Of a stretch of 56,584 nucleotides of DNA, positions 43,906 to 51,480 are shown in pieces. This stretch comes from a virus: the IMG/VR virus record IMGVR_UViG_3300040801_004012, positions 1-56,584 of that record, one strand, 5' to 3'. The notes beneath the pieces were generated by a model that made no database searches, had not been told where the DNA came from, and saw nothing but the letters and a program-made list of their open reading frames with translations. The first letter of the stretch is position 1. Every line of letters starts with the position of its first letter. The position numbers and the translations under genes are program-made.

Positions 43906-44843
43906 GGGACTCAACGATACAGCGAGCGCAGGGCAGGTGGCGATACATCCTGCCGGAGCTGGGGCTCGATGTTGGATACCTGAAGAATCATCATGGCCCA
44001 TGCCCGGTATGCGGCGGCAATGATCGATTCAGGTTCGACGACAAGAATGGATCCGGTTCGTGGTTCTGCACCGGTTGTGACCCACAGTCCGGCTACGGCA
44101 TTCATCTGGCTATGAACCTCACCGGGATGTCCATGCCCGAGGTTAGCAAGGAGATAGATTCAATTCTCGGAGACGCCCCTGAGCACGACCCGGCTCCAGC
44201 CCCGGCGCCGGCAAGAGACCCTCGCCCAGCACTCAAATCTCTCGCGAGGCGCTCTCAGCTTCTCGGCGATCGAATTTGTGCGGTAAGGCGCTACCTTCGT
44301 AACCGTGGGGTCAAGCCTGCGCCTGAGACGCGTTCTGTGCCCTCTCAGGGGTATTGGGAAGACGGGAAAAAGGTTGGCGAGTATCCGGCGATGGCACATC
44401 TTGTGTCCGACAAAGACGGAAACCCCGCAACATGGCACATCACATATCTAACTGAGCGCGGCGAAAAGGCCCCGGTCTTTTCCGCCAAAAAGCTGATGAC
44501 TCCAAGCCGCGACTGGAAGGGTGGGGCAATACGACTTTGCTGCAAGTACAGCGATGGAAAAACGCTTGGTATCGCCGAGGGAGTGGAGACCGCTTTGGCC
44601 TGCGCGGATTGGCTCGGTCACCCAGTTTGGGCCGCCGTAAACGCCAACAACCTTGCCGCATTTGAGCCGCCAGAGTGGGTCGAGAGGCTAGTGATATTTG
44701 CCGACAACGATGGTACATTCACCGGACAGGCCGCGGCATTCGAGCTGGCCAGAAGGATGAAGGTGAAACGAAAAATGAAAACGGTTGAGGTCGAGATTCC
44801 CATTGAACAAGAGACCGACTTTGCCGACGAGCTGGCCGGATGA
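43902..44843 (+). CDS. DNA primase (zinc-ribbon plus Toprim)
   Basis: A 313-residue primase of the phage P4/short type. The N-terminal zinc ribbon is CPVC (34-37) and CTGC (56-59) around GGNDRFRFDD. The Toprim catalytic domain shows GIAEGVETALA (near 225) and VIFADND (near 265). It makes RNA primers for lagging-strand synthesis. No helicase domain is fused; the separate SF2 helicase gene overlaps its start. No DNA polymerase was found in the window, so the host enzyme is probably used. Confidence 0.9.
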   Translation: MRDSTIQRAQGRWRYILPELGLDVGYLKNHHGPCPVCGGNDRFRFDDKNGSGSWFCTGCDPQSGYGIHLAMNLTGMSMPEVSKEIDSILGDAPEHDPAPAPAPARDPRPALKSLARRSQLLGDRICAVRRYLRNRGVKPAPETRSVPSQGYWEDGKKVGEYPAMAHLVSDKDGNPATWHITYLTERGEKAPVFSAKKLMTPSRDWKGGAIRLCCKYSDGKTLGIAEGVETALACADWLGHPVWAAVNANNLAAFEPPEWVERLVIFADNDGTFTGQAAAFELARRMKVKRKMKTVEVEIPIEQETDFADELAG

Positions 44844-45022
44844 AGCTGGCCGCCGGCATTAGGCTGGCTCAGCAGGCCATGGCGAACCTGCAGATTGAGT
44901 CGGCCACACGCGTGCTTGACGAAGAGGGGCGCGCGGAACTACGCCGCCGCCGGGAAGCGGTGCAACAGGTATTGGATAGCGGCGTCCCGGCGCCGATCAA
45001 CGGAGAGAGAGAACATGACTGA
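44840..45022 (+). CDS. Small helical protein
   Basis: A 60-residue charged helical protein in an ATGA overlap with the primase gene. Gln/Glu/Arg-rich with no motif. It may be a primase partner by position only. Its last 8 bases overlap the next gene. Confidence 0.68.
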   Translation: MKLAAGIRLAQQAMANLQIESATRVLDEEGRAELRRRREAVQQVLDSGVPAPINGEREHD

Positions 45023-45194
45023 AGTTATGGTGCATAACTGCACCCGTGATGCCATTCGCAACATCGACAAGATGCGGAAGGACGGGTACACGTGGCGAGA
45101 AATTGGCGAGGAGGTGGGCGCCGGGCAAGGCGCAGTGAATAGATGGCACCGGCTGTACATCCGGTACGGCGAGGAGGCTTTCGTCAATGCTTAG
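45015..45194 (+). CDS. Small helix-turn-helix protein
   Basis: A 59-residue protein from the ATG after GGAGAGAGAGA. Residues about 18-45 (KMRKDGYTWREIGEEVGAGQGAVNRWHR) form a helix-turn-helix of the kind that reads DNA, and little else is present. It is probably a small DNA-binding regulator or a Nin-region protein. A longer upstream frame overlaps the preceding gene and is rejected. Confidence 0.75.
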   Translation: MTEVMVHNCTRDAIRNIDKMRKDGYTWREIGEEVGAGQGAVNRWHRLYIRYGEEAFVNA

Positions 45195-45405
45195 GCCTCG
45201 GCATTACGCGCGCGACATCTGCGCTCTTGCATCAAGAGAGGCAAGGGTCGATGCATTGGCAAGGGTTCCAGACGATCTGAGGGAGATGGTCGCCACGCAC
45301 GTCCGTATCACCTTCGCAATAAACAAATCCAAGAGAGAGAGACATGAGCAAACCAAGAGAGAAGTTTCGAATCGGGAACCACACGGCACTGGCTCACTTT
45401 TTTGA
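45187..45405 (+). CDS. Small basic protein (nin-like region)
   Basis: A 72-residue protein beginning MLRPRHYARDICAL with EARVDALARVPDDLREMV, a pattern seen in short phage proteins of replication regions. The last 20 residues lie over the next gene in another frame and are Arg/Thr-rich. It overlaps the previous gene by 8 bases. Function unknown. Confidence 0.65.
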   Translation: MLRPRHYARDICALASREARVDALARVPDDLREMVATHVRITFAINKSKRERHEQTKREVSNREPHGTGSLF

Positions 45406-45817
45406 GTACGCCAGTGAGCTGGTCAAAGATAAGCCCTTTGTCATCCGCATTGAAAGCGAGAAGCGGAGCATAGATCAGAACTCGATGATCTATGCCGTGT
45501 ACTCGGAGATCGTCAAGCAAGTAGAAGATCAGACGCTCACCGACATTCGCAGGGAGTGCAAGCTGTTGCACGGAGTTGTTATTCTCCGTAGAGATGACGC
45601 CGACTTCCGTGAGCTGTATGATACTGGCGTTCTGAGAAGCCTGAGCTACGAGCAAAAGCTGCGGGCAATGGACATCTTGCCGGTAACCTCGCGTATGAAC
45701 AAGAAGCAGGCAACCGAGTACGTTGAGAACGTAATCCGACATTACGCATCGGTGGGAATCTTTATCCAGCACCCGGACGAAAAATCCAGAAACGATTACC
45801 CGGAGGCACAGCAATGA
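45344..45817 (+). CDS. NinB/Orf-like recombination protein
   Basis: A 157-residue protein after GAGAGAGAG. The core IRIESEKRSIDQNSMIYAVYSEIVKQ and the later LPVTSRMNKKQATEYVENV resemble the NinB (lambda Orf) family, which helps RecA/RecT-type recombination by loading on SSB-coated DNA. The family match is from motif memory and could be a related but separate protein. It sits among nin-type genes and overlaps the following nuclease gene. Confidence 0.62.
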   Translation: MSKPREKFRIGNHTALAHFFEYASELVKDKPFVIRIESEKRSIDQNSMIYAVYSEIVKQVEDQTLTDIRRECKLLHGVVILRRDDADFRELYDTGVLRSLSYEQKLRAMDILPVTSRMNKKQATEYVENVIRHYASVGIFIQHPDEKSRNDYPEAQQ

Positions 45818-46242
45818 GTCGCCCGGTGTATGAGACGTCTTCCGATCTCGAGCGCGAGGATGATGTCCGCGCCAAGATAATGCTTTGGGCAAAGTGTAGC
45901 GCGCTGAAATGTAGAGCGCTGTCCGTCGTCGACAGCATCCTTCATCGAGAGGGCCATGCTGTCGCGCTGGCAGAGATCAAGTGCCGCAGCAATACGATGG
46001 ACATGTATGCAACGTACATGCTCTCGCAGTCGAAGTTCGAAGCGCTCAAGCGCCTGTCTTCTGATCTGAAGCTTCCGGTGTACCTCTTCGTGAGGTGGTC
46101 CTGCGGCCGCATCGGCAGGCTGGACCTTACAGGAGTAGATCCGATCAAGATCGAGGAGGGCGGCAGGACCGACCGGAATGACCCGAAGGACGTAGAGCCT
46201 GTTGCTCACTGGGACCTCAAAGAGTTCAAGCTGCTTCCATGA
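45814..46242 (+). CDS. Putative PD-(D/E)XK nuclease
   Basis: A 142-residue protein in which AVALAEIKCR (about 50-59) gives the E-x-K of restriction-like nucleases, preceded by an Asp-bearing strand (SVVDSILHREG) and followed by YMLSQSKFEALKRL helix and PVYLFVRW strand. It would be a small DNA nuclease or junction enzyme. It overlaps genes on both sides. Confidence 0.68.
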   Translation: MSRPVYETSSDLEREDDVRAKIMLWAKCSALKCRALSVVDSILHREGHAVALAEIKCRSNTMDMYATYMLSQSKFEALKRLSSDLKLPVYLFVRWSCGRIGRLDLTGVDPIKIEEGGRTDRNDPKDVEPVAHWDLKEFKLLP

Positions 46243-46541
46243 GCAAACTGAGGAAGGCCGCCAAGGGCAGGTATTGCATGGTCAGAATCCCCGGGGTCTG
46301 CAACAGCGACCCTGATACTGTGGTTCTGGCCCATCTCAGCGGCGGAGGCATGGGCGCCAAGCGACACGATATCCATGGGGCATGGTGCTGCTCCTCTTGT
46401 CACGATGCGATCGACGGACGCACCCGGGCAAAGGATATTTTTGGTAACGACTGGAAGCAGTCTGAGCTCAAGCACATGCATATCGAGGGTGTTCTGCGTA
46501 CTCAGGAAGCGCTGCTAGATGAGGGCCTGATCAAGGTATGA
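46239..46541 (+). CDS. DUF1364 family protein (HNH-like, nin region)
   Basis: A 100-residue protein with YCMVRIPGVCNSDPDTVVLAH (in the first third), GAWCCSSCHDAIDGR and conserved His, as in the DUF1364 family found beside NinB/NinG in lambdoid phages. The paired Cys and His could bind zinc as in HNH nucleases. No activity is established that I know of. It overlaps both neighbours. Confidence 0.8.
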   Translation: MSKLRKAAKGRYCMVRIPGVCNSDPDTVVLAHLSGGGMGAKRHDIHGAWCCSSCHDAIDGRTRAKDIFGNDWKQSELKHMHIEGVLRTQEALLDEGLIKV

Positions 46542-46918
46542 CTGAGCAGGCAGAGCAGGCTGCTTTTGTAAAGTGGTTCCGGAGGGCTTACAAGAGCGAA
46601 GCTCGCGCCCTCCGAGTTTCCATGGCCGGCATATCATTCCCCGGGGGAAAGTGGGGAGCGATTATGTGGAACAAGATGAAAAGCCAAGGTCTGGTGAAGG
46701 GTGAGCCAGACATCGCAATACTGATCCCGGCCGGCAAGTATCACGGCCTGATCATTGAGCACAAGGGAGAGGGAATGGCGCGCAAGCTGACCGACGATCA
46801 GGCTGCGCATCTCGACTATCACAGGCAGCACGGCTACATGGCCACCGAAACCCGGGGCCTTGAAGAGCTGAAGTCTGTCGTGGAGGAATACCTTGCCCTC
46901 AGGAACACCGCACAATAA
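46538..46918 (+). CDS. VRR-NUC domain nuclease
   Basis: A 126-residue VRR-NUC protein. The catalytic pattern is KGEPDIAIL (Asp near 58) followed by GLIIEHKGEG (E74-x-K76), then LTDDQAAHLDYHRQHGY, the family's late helix. Stand-alone phage VRR-NUC proteins cut branched DNA and may resolve junctions before packaging. It overlaps the phosphoesterase gene. Confidence 0.88.
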   Translation: MTEQAEQAAFVKWFRRAYKSEARALRVSMAGISFPGGKWGAIMWNKMKSQGLVKGEPDIAILIPAGKYHGLIIEHKGEGMARKLTDDQAAHLDYHRQHGYMATETRGLEELKSVVEEYLALRNTAQ

Positions 46919-48485
46919 GGTCCCCGGGCCTCGGCCACAGTGCTGCGGGAGAAACATGTTCTCCCGAGGATCAACTGCCGACTCCGGTAAGCGACGTTGG
47001 AGATGCGAGACGTGCGGCAGGAGCACGACCGCGATAGATTCTGCTGAGCTCGAGGAGCGCGATGGCCCCGGATACGACCCTTACGTGGCAGCGCTCAACA
47101 ACGAGTACGTGCGCAAGAAAGTTCGCTCCGGGCACAAGAGGTTTGTTGTTACCGCGGCGCAGAATAACACCCGGCTTCACTCCGGATGGCAGGCACTCAA
47201 AAACTACTGCGAAGTGACTGGCGCCATCCTTCTGGTTATTCCAATCCACCACAAGAACATCAGCCTGTACACGGCAAGCCAGCAGTACCGAAAGACTTGG
47301 CCGGCAGAGGTGCAGACCCACCTGATAGACGATCACATAAACCTCGGCGGGGGAGTGGACGTTGCCGCGGAGATCAAGATCGCCGCCACAGCATCTCGAC
47401 CACTATCTGGCATGCAGCCGATGGGCGGGCATCGATGGCAGATCATAGGCCACAGCAAGGTTCTCATGGAGCCTGTCGCTACGCCTCAGGACATGAAGCC
47501 GAAGAGGCTATACACCACGGGCGTTGTTACCCAGAGGAACTACAGCAAAACCAAGGCAGGCGCTCTGGCAGAATTCCATCACTCGAACGGGGCTCTAGTG
47601 GTCGAGGTCGATGGCCGTGACCGTGCGTTCATACGACAGCTTAGCATCTCCGGCACATCGCTGTTTGACGTTGCCGGCGGGCAGCTGAAAGAGTACGGAC
47701 CTGACTGGGTCAAGGACCACGACCGAGTGCTCGCGGTAACCACTGGCGATGAGCACGTGAAGTTTCATGATCGCGCTGTCTACCGGGCAACGTATGGCCC
47801 GGATGGGATCTGTACCAAGCTGAGGCCAGAGCACATCTTCAGGCACGACCTGCTGGACGGATATGCCGGGAGCCATCATCACGAGCGAGATCCTCTCACC
47901 CAGTTTCGAAAGTTTCACAACGGCGACGACGACTACCGGGAAGAACTGGATCAGGTGGTTCGATTCATCAACGAGAGCACCCCTGAAGGCTGCACCAATT
48001 ACATTGTGGACAGCAACCATCATGATCACCTTATGCAGTGGCTCAACCGGGCTGATGCAAACAAGGACCACCGCAACGCCCTGCTGATCGCTGAGATGCA
48101 GCACGCTGTTCGCACGGCCACTCTCGAGGGTCGTTCGTTCACGGCGCTGGAACTTTACTGCGAGGATCTCGTCGAAGCTCCTACTGTCTGGCTGAACCGT
48201 GACAAGCCTTTCCTGCTCCGCGGGGTCGACTACTCCCAGCACGGAGACATCGGAGTCAACGGAGCCCGGGGGTCTGCGTCGTCTCTCAGCAAGACGACGT
48301 ACAAGACCGTGATAGGGCACAGCCACACAGCCCGCATAGTTGACGGATGCTATCAGGTTGGGCACAGTGCCGGTAAGCTGGAATACGCAAAGGGCATGGG
48401 CACTTGGACGCACACACATTGCATCCAGTACCCGGACGGCAAGCGCACTCTGGTAGACGTGTGGAGGGGAAGATGGCATATCTGA
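46893..48485 (+). CDS. Calcineurin-like metallophosphoesterase with N-terminal zinc ribbon
   Basis: A 530-residue protein from a TTG with GTGGAGG 8 bases upstream. Residues 17-41 hold a zinc ribbon (CC ... CETC) followed by basic residues. The rest is a metallophosphatase: VTTGDEHVKFHD (near 285), DSNHHDHL (near 374), GVDYSQHGDIGVNGARGS (near 445), and GHSHTAR (near 475), which give the metal ligands. Phage proteins of this kind are thought to be nucleases or nucleotide phosphatases (T5 A1 is a known example with such a domain). The neighbours are nuclease and nucleotide-pool genes. Confidence 0.82.
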   Translation: MPSGTPHNKVPGPRPQCCGRNMFSRGSTADSGKRRWRCETCGRSTTAIDSAELEERDGPGYDPYVAALNNEYVRKKVRSGHKRFVVTAAQNNTRLHSGWQALKNYCEVTGAILLVIPIHHKNISLYTASQQYRKTWPAEVQTHLIDDHINLGGGVDVAAEIKIAATASRPLSGMQPMGGHRWQIIGHSKVLMEPVATPQDMKPKRLYTTGVVTQRNYSKTKAGALAEFHHSNGALVVEVDGRDRAFIRQLSISGTSLFDVAGGQLKEYGPDWVKDHDRVLAVTTGDEHVKFHDRAVYRATYGPDGICTKLRPEHIFRHDLLDGYAGSHHHERDPLTQFRKFHNGDDDYREELDQVVRFINESTPEGCTNYIVDSNHHDHLMQWLNRADANKDHRNALLIAEMQHAVRTATLEGRSFTALELYCEDLVEAPTVWLNRDKPFLLRGVDYSQHGDIGVNGARGSASSLSKTTYKTVIGHSHTARIVDGCYQVGHSAGKLEYAKGMGTWTHTHCIQYPDGKRTLVDVWRGRWHI

Positions 48486-48494
48486 GGGGGTCAC

Positions 48495-48773
48495 TTGGAG
48501 TACATCACTTTGTTCTTTGTCACGCTGGGTAACGTCGCAGTGCGGTCGTTCCAGCAAATCAATGTTACCCACGGCTACTACGCCAGAATACCGCCGACCT
48601 CACTGGCGTTCGCATTCTTTGAAATGATGACCATCGGACTCACTGCCACTGTTTTCATCGGCGGCGGATCTTGGCTTCTCATGTGGGTTGCACTGGGCAC
48701 AGCTGGATCCATAGGATGCATGGGCTCAATGTGGTTCAACAAGAAACTGAGAGAGAGGTACTCGCGTGACTGA
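48495..48773 (+). CDS. Three-helix membrane protein
   Basis: A 92-residue membrane protein from a TTG with GAGGGGG 4 bases upstream. Hydrophobic stretches lie at about 4-17, 37-56 and 60-78, and a basic tail (NKKLRERYSRD) ends it. Similar short proteins occur in phages without known role. It overlaps the next gene by 8 bases. Confidence 0.7.
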   Translation: MEYITLFFVTLGNVAVRSFQQINVTHGYYARIPPTSLAFAFFEMMTIGLTATVFIGGGSWLLMWVALGTAGSIGCMGSMWFNKKLRERYSRD

Positions 48774-49335
48774 CGAAGAATCAGCTGTTGCGCTAGACGC
48801 TGCGATAGGCGACCTGATGTGCGCCGCAGATGGGTGTGGAAAAGATCTGGTGTCTGGAATCGGAGACGTCAACAGTGACGAGCCCGGATCCGGGGCGCGG
48901 TACAACGACGGCAAGGATCCTCTGGATCTGGTCCCATGCAGGCACTGGCTTCTCCTCTTCAAGAACCCCAACAATCGCCTGATCCTAAACTGGCTGATCA
49001 AAATTCAGGAGAGCCCGCGTCCATTGACAGATGAAATAATGGCCGGGCCCACACTCTTCACCAACGACTTGGTCTCGGCCTCCAAGGTTTTCGAATACGG
49101 AGCCAAGAAGTATGCGGCATGGAACTGGGCCAAGGGTATGGACTGGTCTGTTCCTATCGGATGTGCGATACGCCACATGCTGGCAATCGAGGCGCATGGA
49201 CTGGGGGCGCTTGACGATGAGTCGAATCAGACTCACTGGGGACACGTCGTCTGCAACGTCATCATGCTGATGTGGTTCATAGATCTATACCCGGAAGGCG
49301 ACAACGTCGCTCTGCCACTGTGCCAGAGGGCGTAG
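48766..49335 (+). CDS. dATP/dGTP diphosphohydrolase-like protein (DUF5664/MazZ-type)
   Basis: A 189-residue protein from a GTG. GARYNDGKDPLDLVP (about 43-57), VFEYGAKKYAAWNW-KGM (about 107-124), CAIRHMLAIEAHG and HVVCNVIMLMWF make the alpha-helical pattern of the dATP/dGTP diphosphohydrolase N-terminal family (formerly DUF5664), which includes MazZ of Z-base phages. It would strip pyrophosphate from a purine dNTP. No PurZ was found here, so base replacement with 2-aminoadenine is not supported. It may simply adjust the nucleotide pool, as dut does. Confidence 0.82.
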   Translation: MTDEESAVALDAAIGDLMCAADGCGKDLVSGIGDVNSDEPGSGARYNDGKDPLDLVPCRHWLLLFKNPNNRLILNWLIKIQESPRPLTDEIMAGPTLFTNDLVSASKVFEYGAKKYAAWNWAKGMDWSVPIGCAIRHMLAIEAHGLGALDDESNQTHWGHVVCNVIMLMWFIDLYPEGDNVALPLCQRA

Positions 49336-49340
49336 ACAGG

Positions 49341-49568
49341 ATGCGAGAGATCCTCGCGATCGTCGAGGAGAACCCGGGCATCACCGGGAAGGAGCTATCG
49401 GAAAAAATGGGGGTTACCCCGGGAAGAGTTTCCCAGCTACTCGGAGAGATGGGTGGTGACGGAAACATCAACAGGCGCCGCCGCGGTAAAGCGGTTGGCC
49501 TGCACCTTTCGGATGTCGCGATACGCAGAAAGCTACTGCGACAACGATGGACCAGTGACGGAAAATAG
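49341..49568 (+). CDS. Small winged-helix DNA-binding protein
   Basis: A 75-residue protein with ILAIVEENPGITGKELSEKMGVTPGRVSQLLGEM (in parts), a winged-helix MarR-like reading head, and a basic wing (NINRRRRGKAVGLHL). It is probably a regulator at the end of the rightward early operon. The start is the ATG at 49341; the longer frame upstream overlaps the previous gene. Confidence 0.75.
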   Translation: MREILAIVEENPGITGKELSEKMGVTPGRVSQLLGEMGGDGNINRRRRGKAVGLHLSDVAIRRKLLRQRWTSDGK

Positions 49569-49580
49569 AGGGAAGAGACA

Positions 49581-49808
49581 ATGCAAAAGGAAGAGATGCT
49601 GCAGCGGTTCGAAGTGGCAAAGAATGTTGCGGGCTCTGGGTCTAACGGAATGCTGCGAGAAGAGATTGCCAGACAGACGGAGGAATTCCTCAAGGCTGGT
49701 GGCCGGATCAACAATATTGACGAGGGAGTGACTAGCGAGGATAAGGCGGCGCCGCCACTGGGCTTTCACTTGAAGCTCAATGGCAGCACGCCGCACGCTA
49801 TGTCTTGA
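49581..49808 (+). CDS. Small hypothetical protein
   Basis: A 75-residue soluble protein after GAGGGAAGAG, helical at the start (KEEMLQRFEVAKNVA) with a Gly/Pro-rich end. It is the last gene of the rightward block and overlaps the end of the convergent gene at 49798 by 11 bases; no clear terminator is visible there. No family recognised. Confidence 0.65.
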   Translation: MQKEEMLQRFEVAKNVAGSGSNGMLREEIARQTEEFLKAGGRINNIDEGVTSEDKAAPPLGFHLKLNGSTPHAMS

Positions 49809-50028
49809 GCTCCTTGCAGGTTCGGCGCGTCTTGCTTTGCGCCCTCAGGATTAAGACCTCACAGCATCGAGGGGTGCTCCCGGTCACAAAGAACCGGGTC
49901 TCCTTGCCGAGTCTTAGGGTCCACTTGAAGTGGTTCCCGCCAGTCTTCTCAGGGCCCTCCACATCTACGCCGTAGGGGCTCGCCGCTGACTCGATGGCTT
50001 TCTTGAGTTGGCGCGCGACCCCCTTCAT
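49798..50028 (-). CDS. Small HicA-like protein
   Basis: A 76-residue basic protein: KGVARQLKKAIESA, then GGNHFKWTLRLG and FFVTGSTP, the beta-alpha-beta look of HicA-type small double-stranded-RNA-binding folds. The catalytic His of HicA would be that in GGNHFKW. No HicB partner lies next to it, so it may be a solo phage protein rather than a toxin. It overlaps the exported-protein gene upstream by 4 bases. Confidence 0.6.
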   Translation of the reverse strand: MKGVARQLKKAIESAASPYGVDVEGPEKTGGNHFKWTLRLGKETRFFVTGSTPRCCEVLILRAQSKTRRTCKELKT

Positions 50029-50456
50029 CGCTTGATCCTCCAGAGCAGAGCCAGACCGATGACGATCAGGGCGATCGTCCCGGGTACGGGGACAGGGTTG
50101 GATACGCGCTGGGTGAACCCCGGCTTGGGCTGCGGGCTAAACACCGGCATCCCGGGGACCCACTGGCCCTGCTTGACGGGCCCGATGATGCCGCCCGTGT
50201 AGTAGAAGTAGTCCAGCTTCATGTGCAGAGACTCCTCGACAGAGTCCCAGTCAGCGCCTTGCTTTGGATCTGACCCGCCAGCCTCGGCAATGAACTGCTC
50301 CAGCTGCGCTACCTCGCAGTCGCGGTAAAACGTATCTCCGGCCTGTACGACGCATGAGTCCTGAAACGGATACTCATTACTGAGCGCATGCGAGCACTTG
50401 GACGCAAGCAGCAGGAAGAGTGCCAAAAAGAACGCGTAAGCAAAGTGTATTCTCAT
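50025..50456 (-). CDS. Exported protein with PEP-CTERM-like C-terminus
   Basis: A 143-residue protein from the ATG after GGAGTATAGAGAG (the longer upstream start is rejected). Residues 1-24 are a signal peptide (MRIHFAYAFFLALFLLLASKCSHA). The mature part is acidic with two Cys. The end reads NPVPVPGT, then a hydrophobic helix (IALIVIGLALLW) and RIKR. That is the three-part pattern of PEP-CTERM sorting signals (Pro-rich motif, helix, basic tail). It should be exported and held at the envelope, possibly processed by a host exosortase. Confidence 0.72.
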   Translation of the reverse strand: MRIHFAYAFFLALFLLLASKCSHALSNEYPFQDSCVVQAGDTFYRDCEVAQLEQFIAEAGGSDPKQGADWDSVEESLHMKLDYFYYTGGIIGPVKQGQWVPGMPVFSPQPKPGFTQRVSNPVPVPGTIALIVIGLALLWRIKR

Positions 50457-50460
50457 CTCT

Positions 50461-50838
50461 CTATACTCCGTATCGTGCAGTGAGATCGTCGATGATCGCA
50501 TTGCAATAGTGGTTGTCGCTGTAGTTTGAGATCACGATCATAGGATCCTGATCAGAGCCATTGTTGTAGATCAGATGGAAGGTGCCCAGCGAAGTCCCTT
50601 CGTCGGTGTACGCGCGCAGGAACTCCTCTTCGGCGTGGCCCAGCATACTGCGGCACAGCGCTTTGTCCTTGCTCTTGACGACGACCCACTCCTCCGAGTC
50701 GTTGATGCTGACCGAGTGGCCGCAATTGATGATCGTGCTGATGAGGCGCGAGAGGACAAGCCTCTCGTGCTTCGGGACAAACTGGCACCAGCGCTTTGCT
50801 TCGATGTCTGCCTTGTACTGCTCTCGATCGTAACCCAT
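50461..50838 (-). CDS. Hypothetical protein
   Basis: A 125-residue soluble alpha/beta protein with TAAGGAGAGAGAT before the ATG, the same ribosome-site type as at 36429 and 38413. It contains several Cys and His without a clear motif (NCGHSVSINDSEEW, NHYCNAIIDDL). No family recognised. It is part of the leftward early operon. Confidence 0.7.
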   Translation of the reverse strand: MGYDREQYKADIEAKRWCQFVPKHERLVLSRLISTIINCGHSVSINDSEEWVVVKSKDKALCRSMLGHAEEEFLRAYTDEGTSLGTFHLIYNNGSDQDPMIVISNYSDNHYCNAIIDDLTARYGV

Positions 50839-50848
50839 ATCTCTCTCC

Positions 50849-51037
50849 TTACCAGTTTCCTGATGCGACGAAGTCTTGCACTGTCGCTGCTTCTAAGTTA
50901 TCCAGCTGCTCACCTCGAGCAACCTTCGCCTTGAGCATGTCTCGAATCCTGAGGATCCCGGCTCGCTGCTCCTCGCGGGTAGTCGATAGCATGTGCTGCT
51001 CTCTTTTCACCTGTTCCAGCGCCTGTTCAAATGTCAT
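50849..51037 (-). CDS. Small helical protein
   Basis: A 62-residue charged helical protein (TFEQALEQVKREQHML) starting in an ATGA overlap with the previous gene. No family recognised. Coupling to both neighbours in the leftward operon supports it. Confidence 0.68.
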   Translation of the reverse strand: MTFEQALEQVKREQHMLSTTREEQRAGILRIRDMLKAKVARGEQLDNLEAATVQDFVASGNW

Positions 51038-51396
51038 TCTGAATCTCCTGCTTTTTCCTTGGCTGTCTTTTCAAGGTCTCGAGCGGCAATCTTTTCAAGG
51101 ATGGACAGGGCCTTGTCGCTCTGGCTTGCCGCCGCCCTCAGCTCTTCGCTCTTGCGAGCTGCCGCGCCAAACGGTGCGGCGTGGATCACCGCGCCAGTCT
51201 CTTCGTTGAACAAAACGATGGACCCGGATACGCGGTCGCTTTTGATAAAGTCGTTCAGCAGCTTGGCCTGACGGTCAATGCCCTCGATACCACTGGCGGA
51301 GTCCGTCCAGCCTACATGGCCAGTGATCGAGCCGATTAAGGCGCGGTGCTTATCGTCTGCAAAGAAGACAACGGTGGAGCTTCGGAAATTAAACAT
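51034..51396 (-). CDS. Hypothetical protein, first gene of the P2 operon
   Basis: A 120-residue protein from the ATG after AGAGAGAAAAC; the frame further upstream would run through the promoter and is rejected. A beta-rich first half with FFADDKHRALIGSITGH is followed by a helical Ala/Lys/Glu tail. It is the first gene behind the promoter at 51443-51471. No family recognised. Confidence 0.7.
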   Translation of the reverse strand: MFNFRSSTVVFFADDKHRALIGSITGHVGWTDSASGIEGIDRQAKLLNDFIKSDRVSGSIVLFNEETGAVIHAAPFGAAARKSEELRAAASQSDKALSILEKIAARDLEKTAKEKAGDSE

Positions 51397-51416
51397 GGTT
51401 TTCTCTCTCTGGTTAG

Positions 51417-51433
51417 GGGGCCGTTGTGGCCCC
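51417..51433 (-). promoter_or_regulatory. 5' stem-loop downstream of promoter P2
   Basis: Read leftward: GGGGCC-ACAAC-GGCCCC, a 6-bp all-G/C stem starting 9 bases after the -10. It is the strongest of the promoter-proximal hairpins and would begin the transcript of the genes 51396 to 49798. Confidence 0.55.
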
Positions 51434-51442
51434 GATGTAAGA

Positions 51443-51471
51443 ATATTAGTTGCGGGAATACAGGAAGTCAA
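51443..51471 (-). promoter_or_regulatory. Leftward early promoter P2
   Basis: Read leftward: TTGACT (51466-51471), 17 bases, TAATAT (51443-51448), close to the sigma-70 consensus. The -10 and the flanking AATATTAGTT are shared with the promoters at 41476 and 52067; the central AATACAGG resembles the ACTGG core there, but the palindrome is lost. Confidence 0.72.
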
Positions 51472-51480
51472 GAAATATTT

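Noticed and set aside
49824-49843. Hairpin GGCGC ... GCGCC after the convergent genes as a terminator
   Set aside because: Only 5 bp, no T run on either strand, and it lies inside the coding sequence of the 49798-50028 gene.
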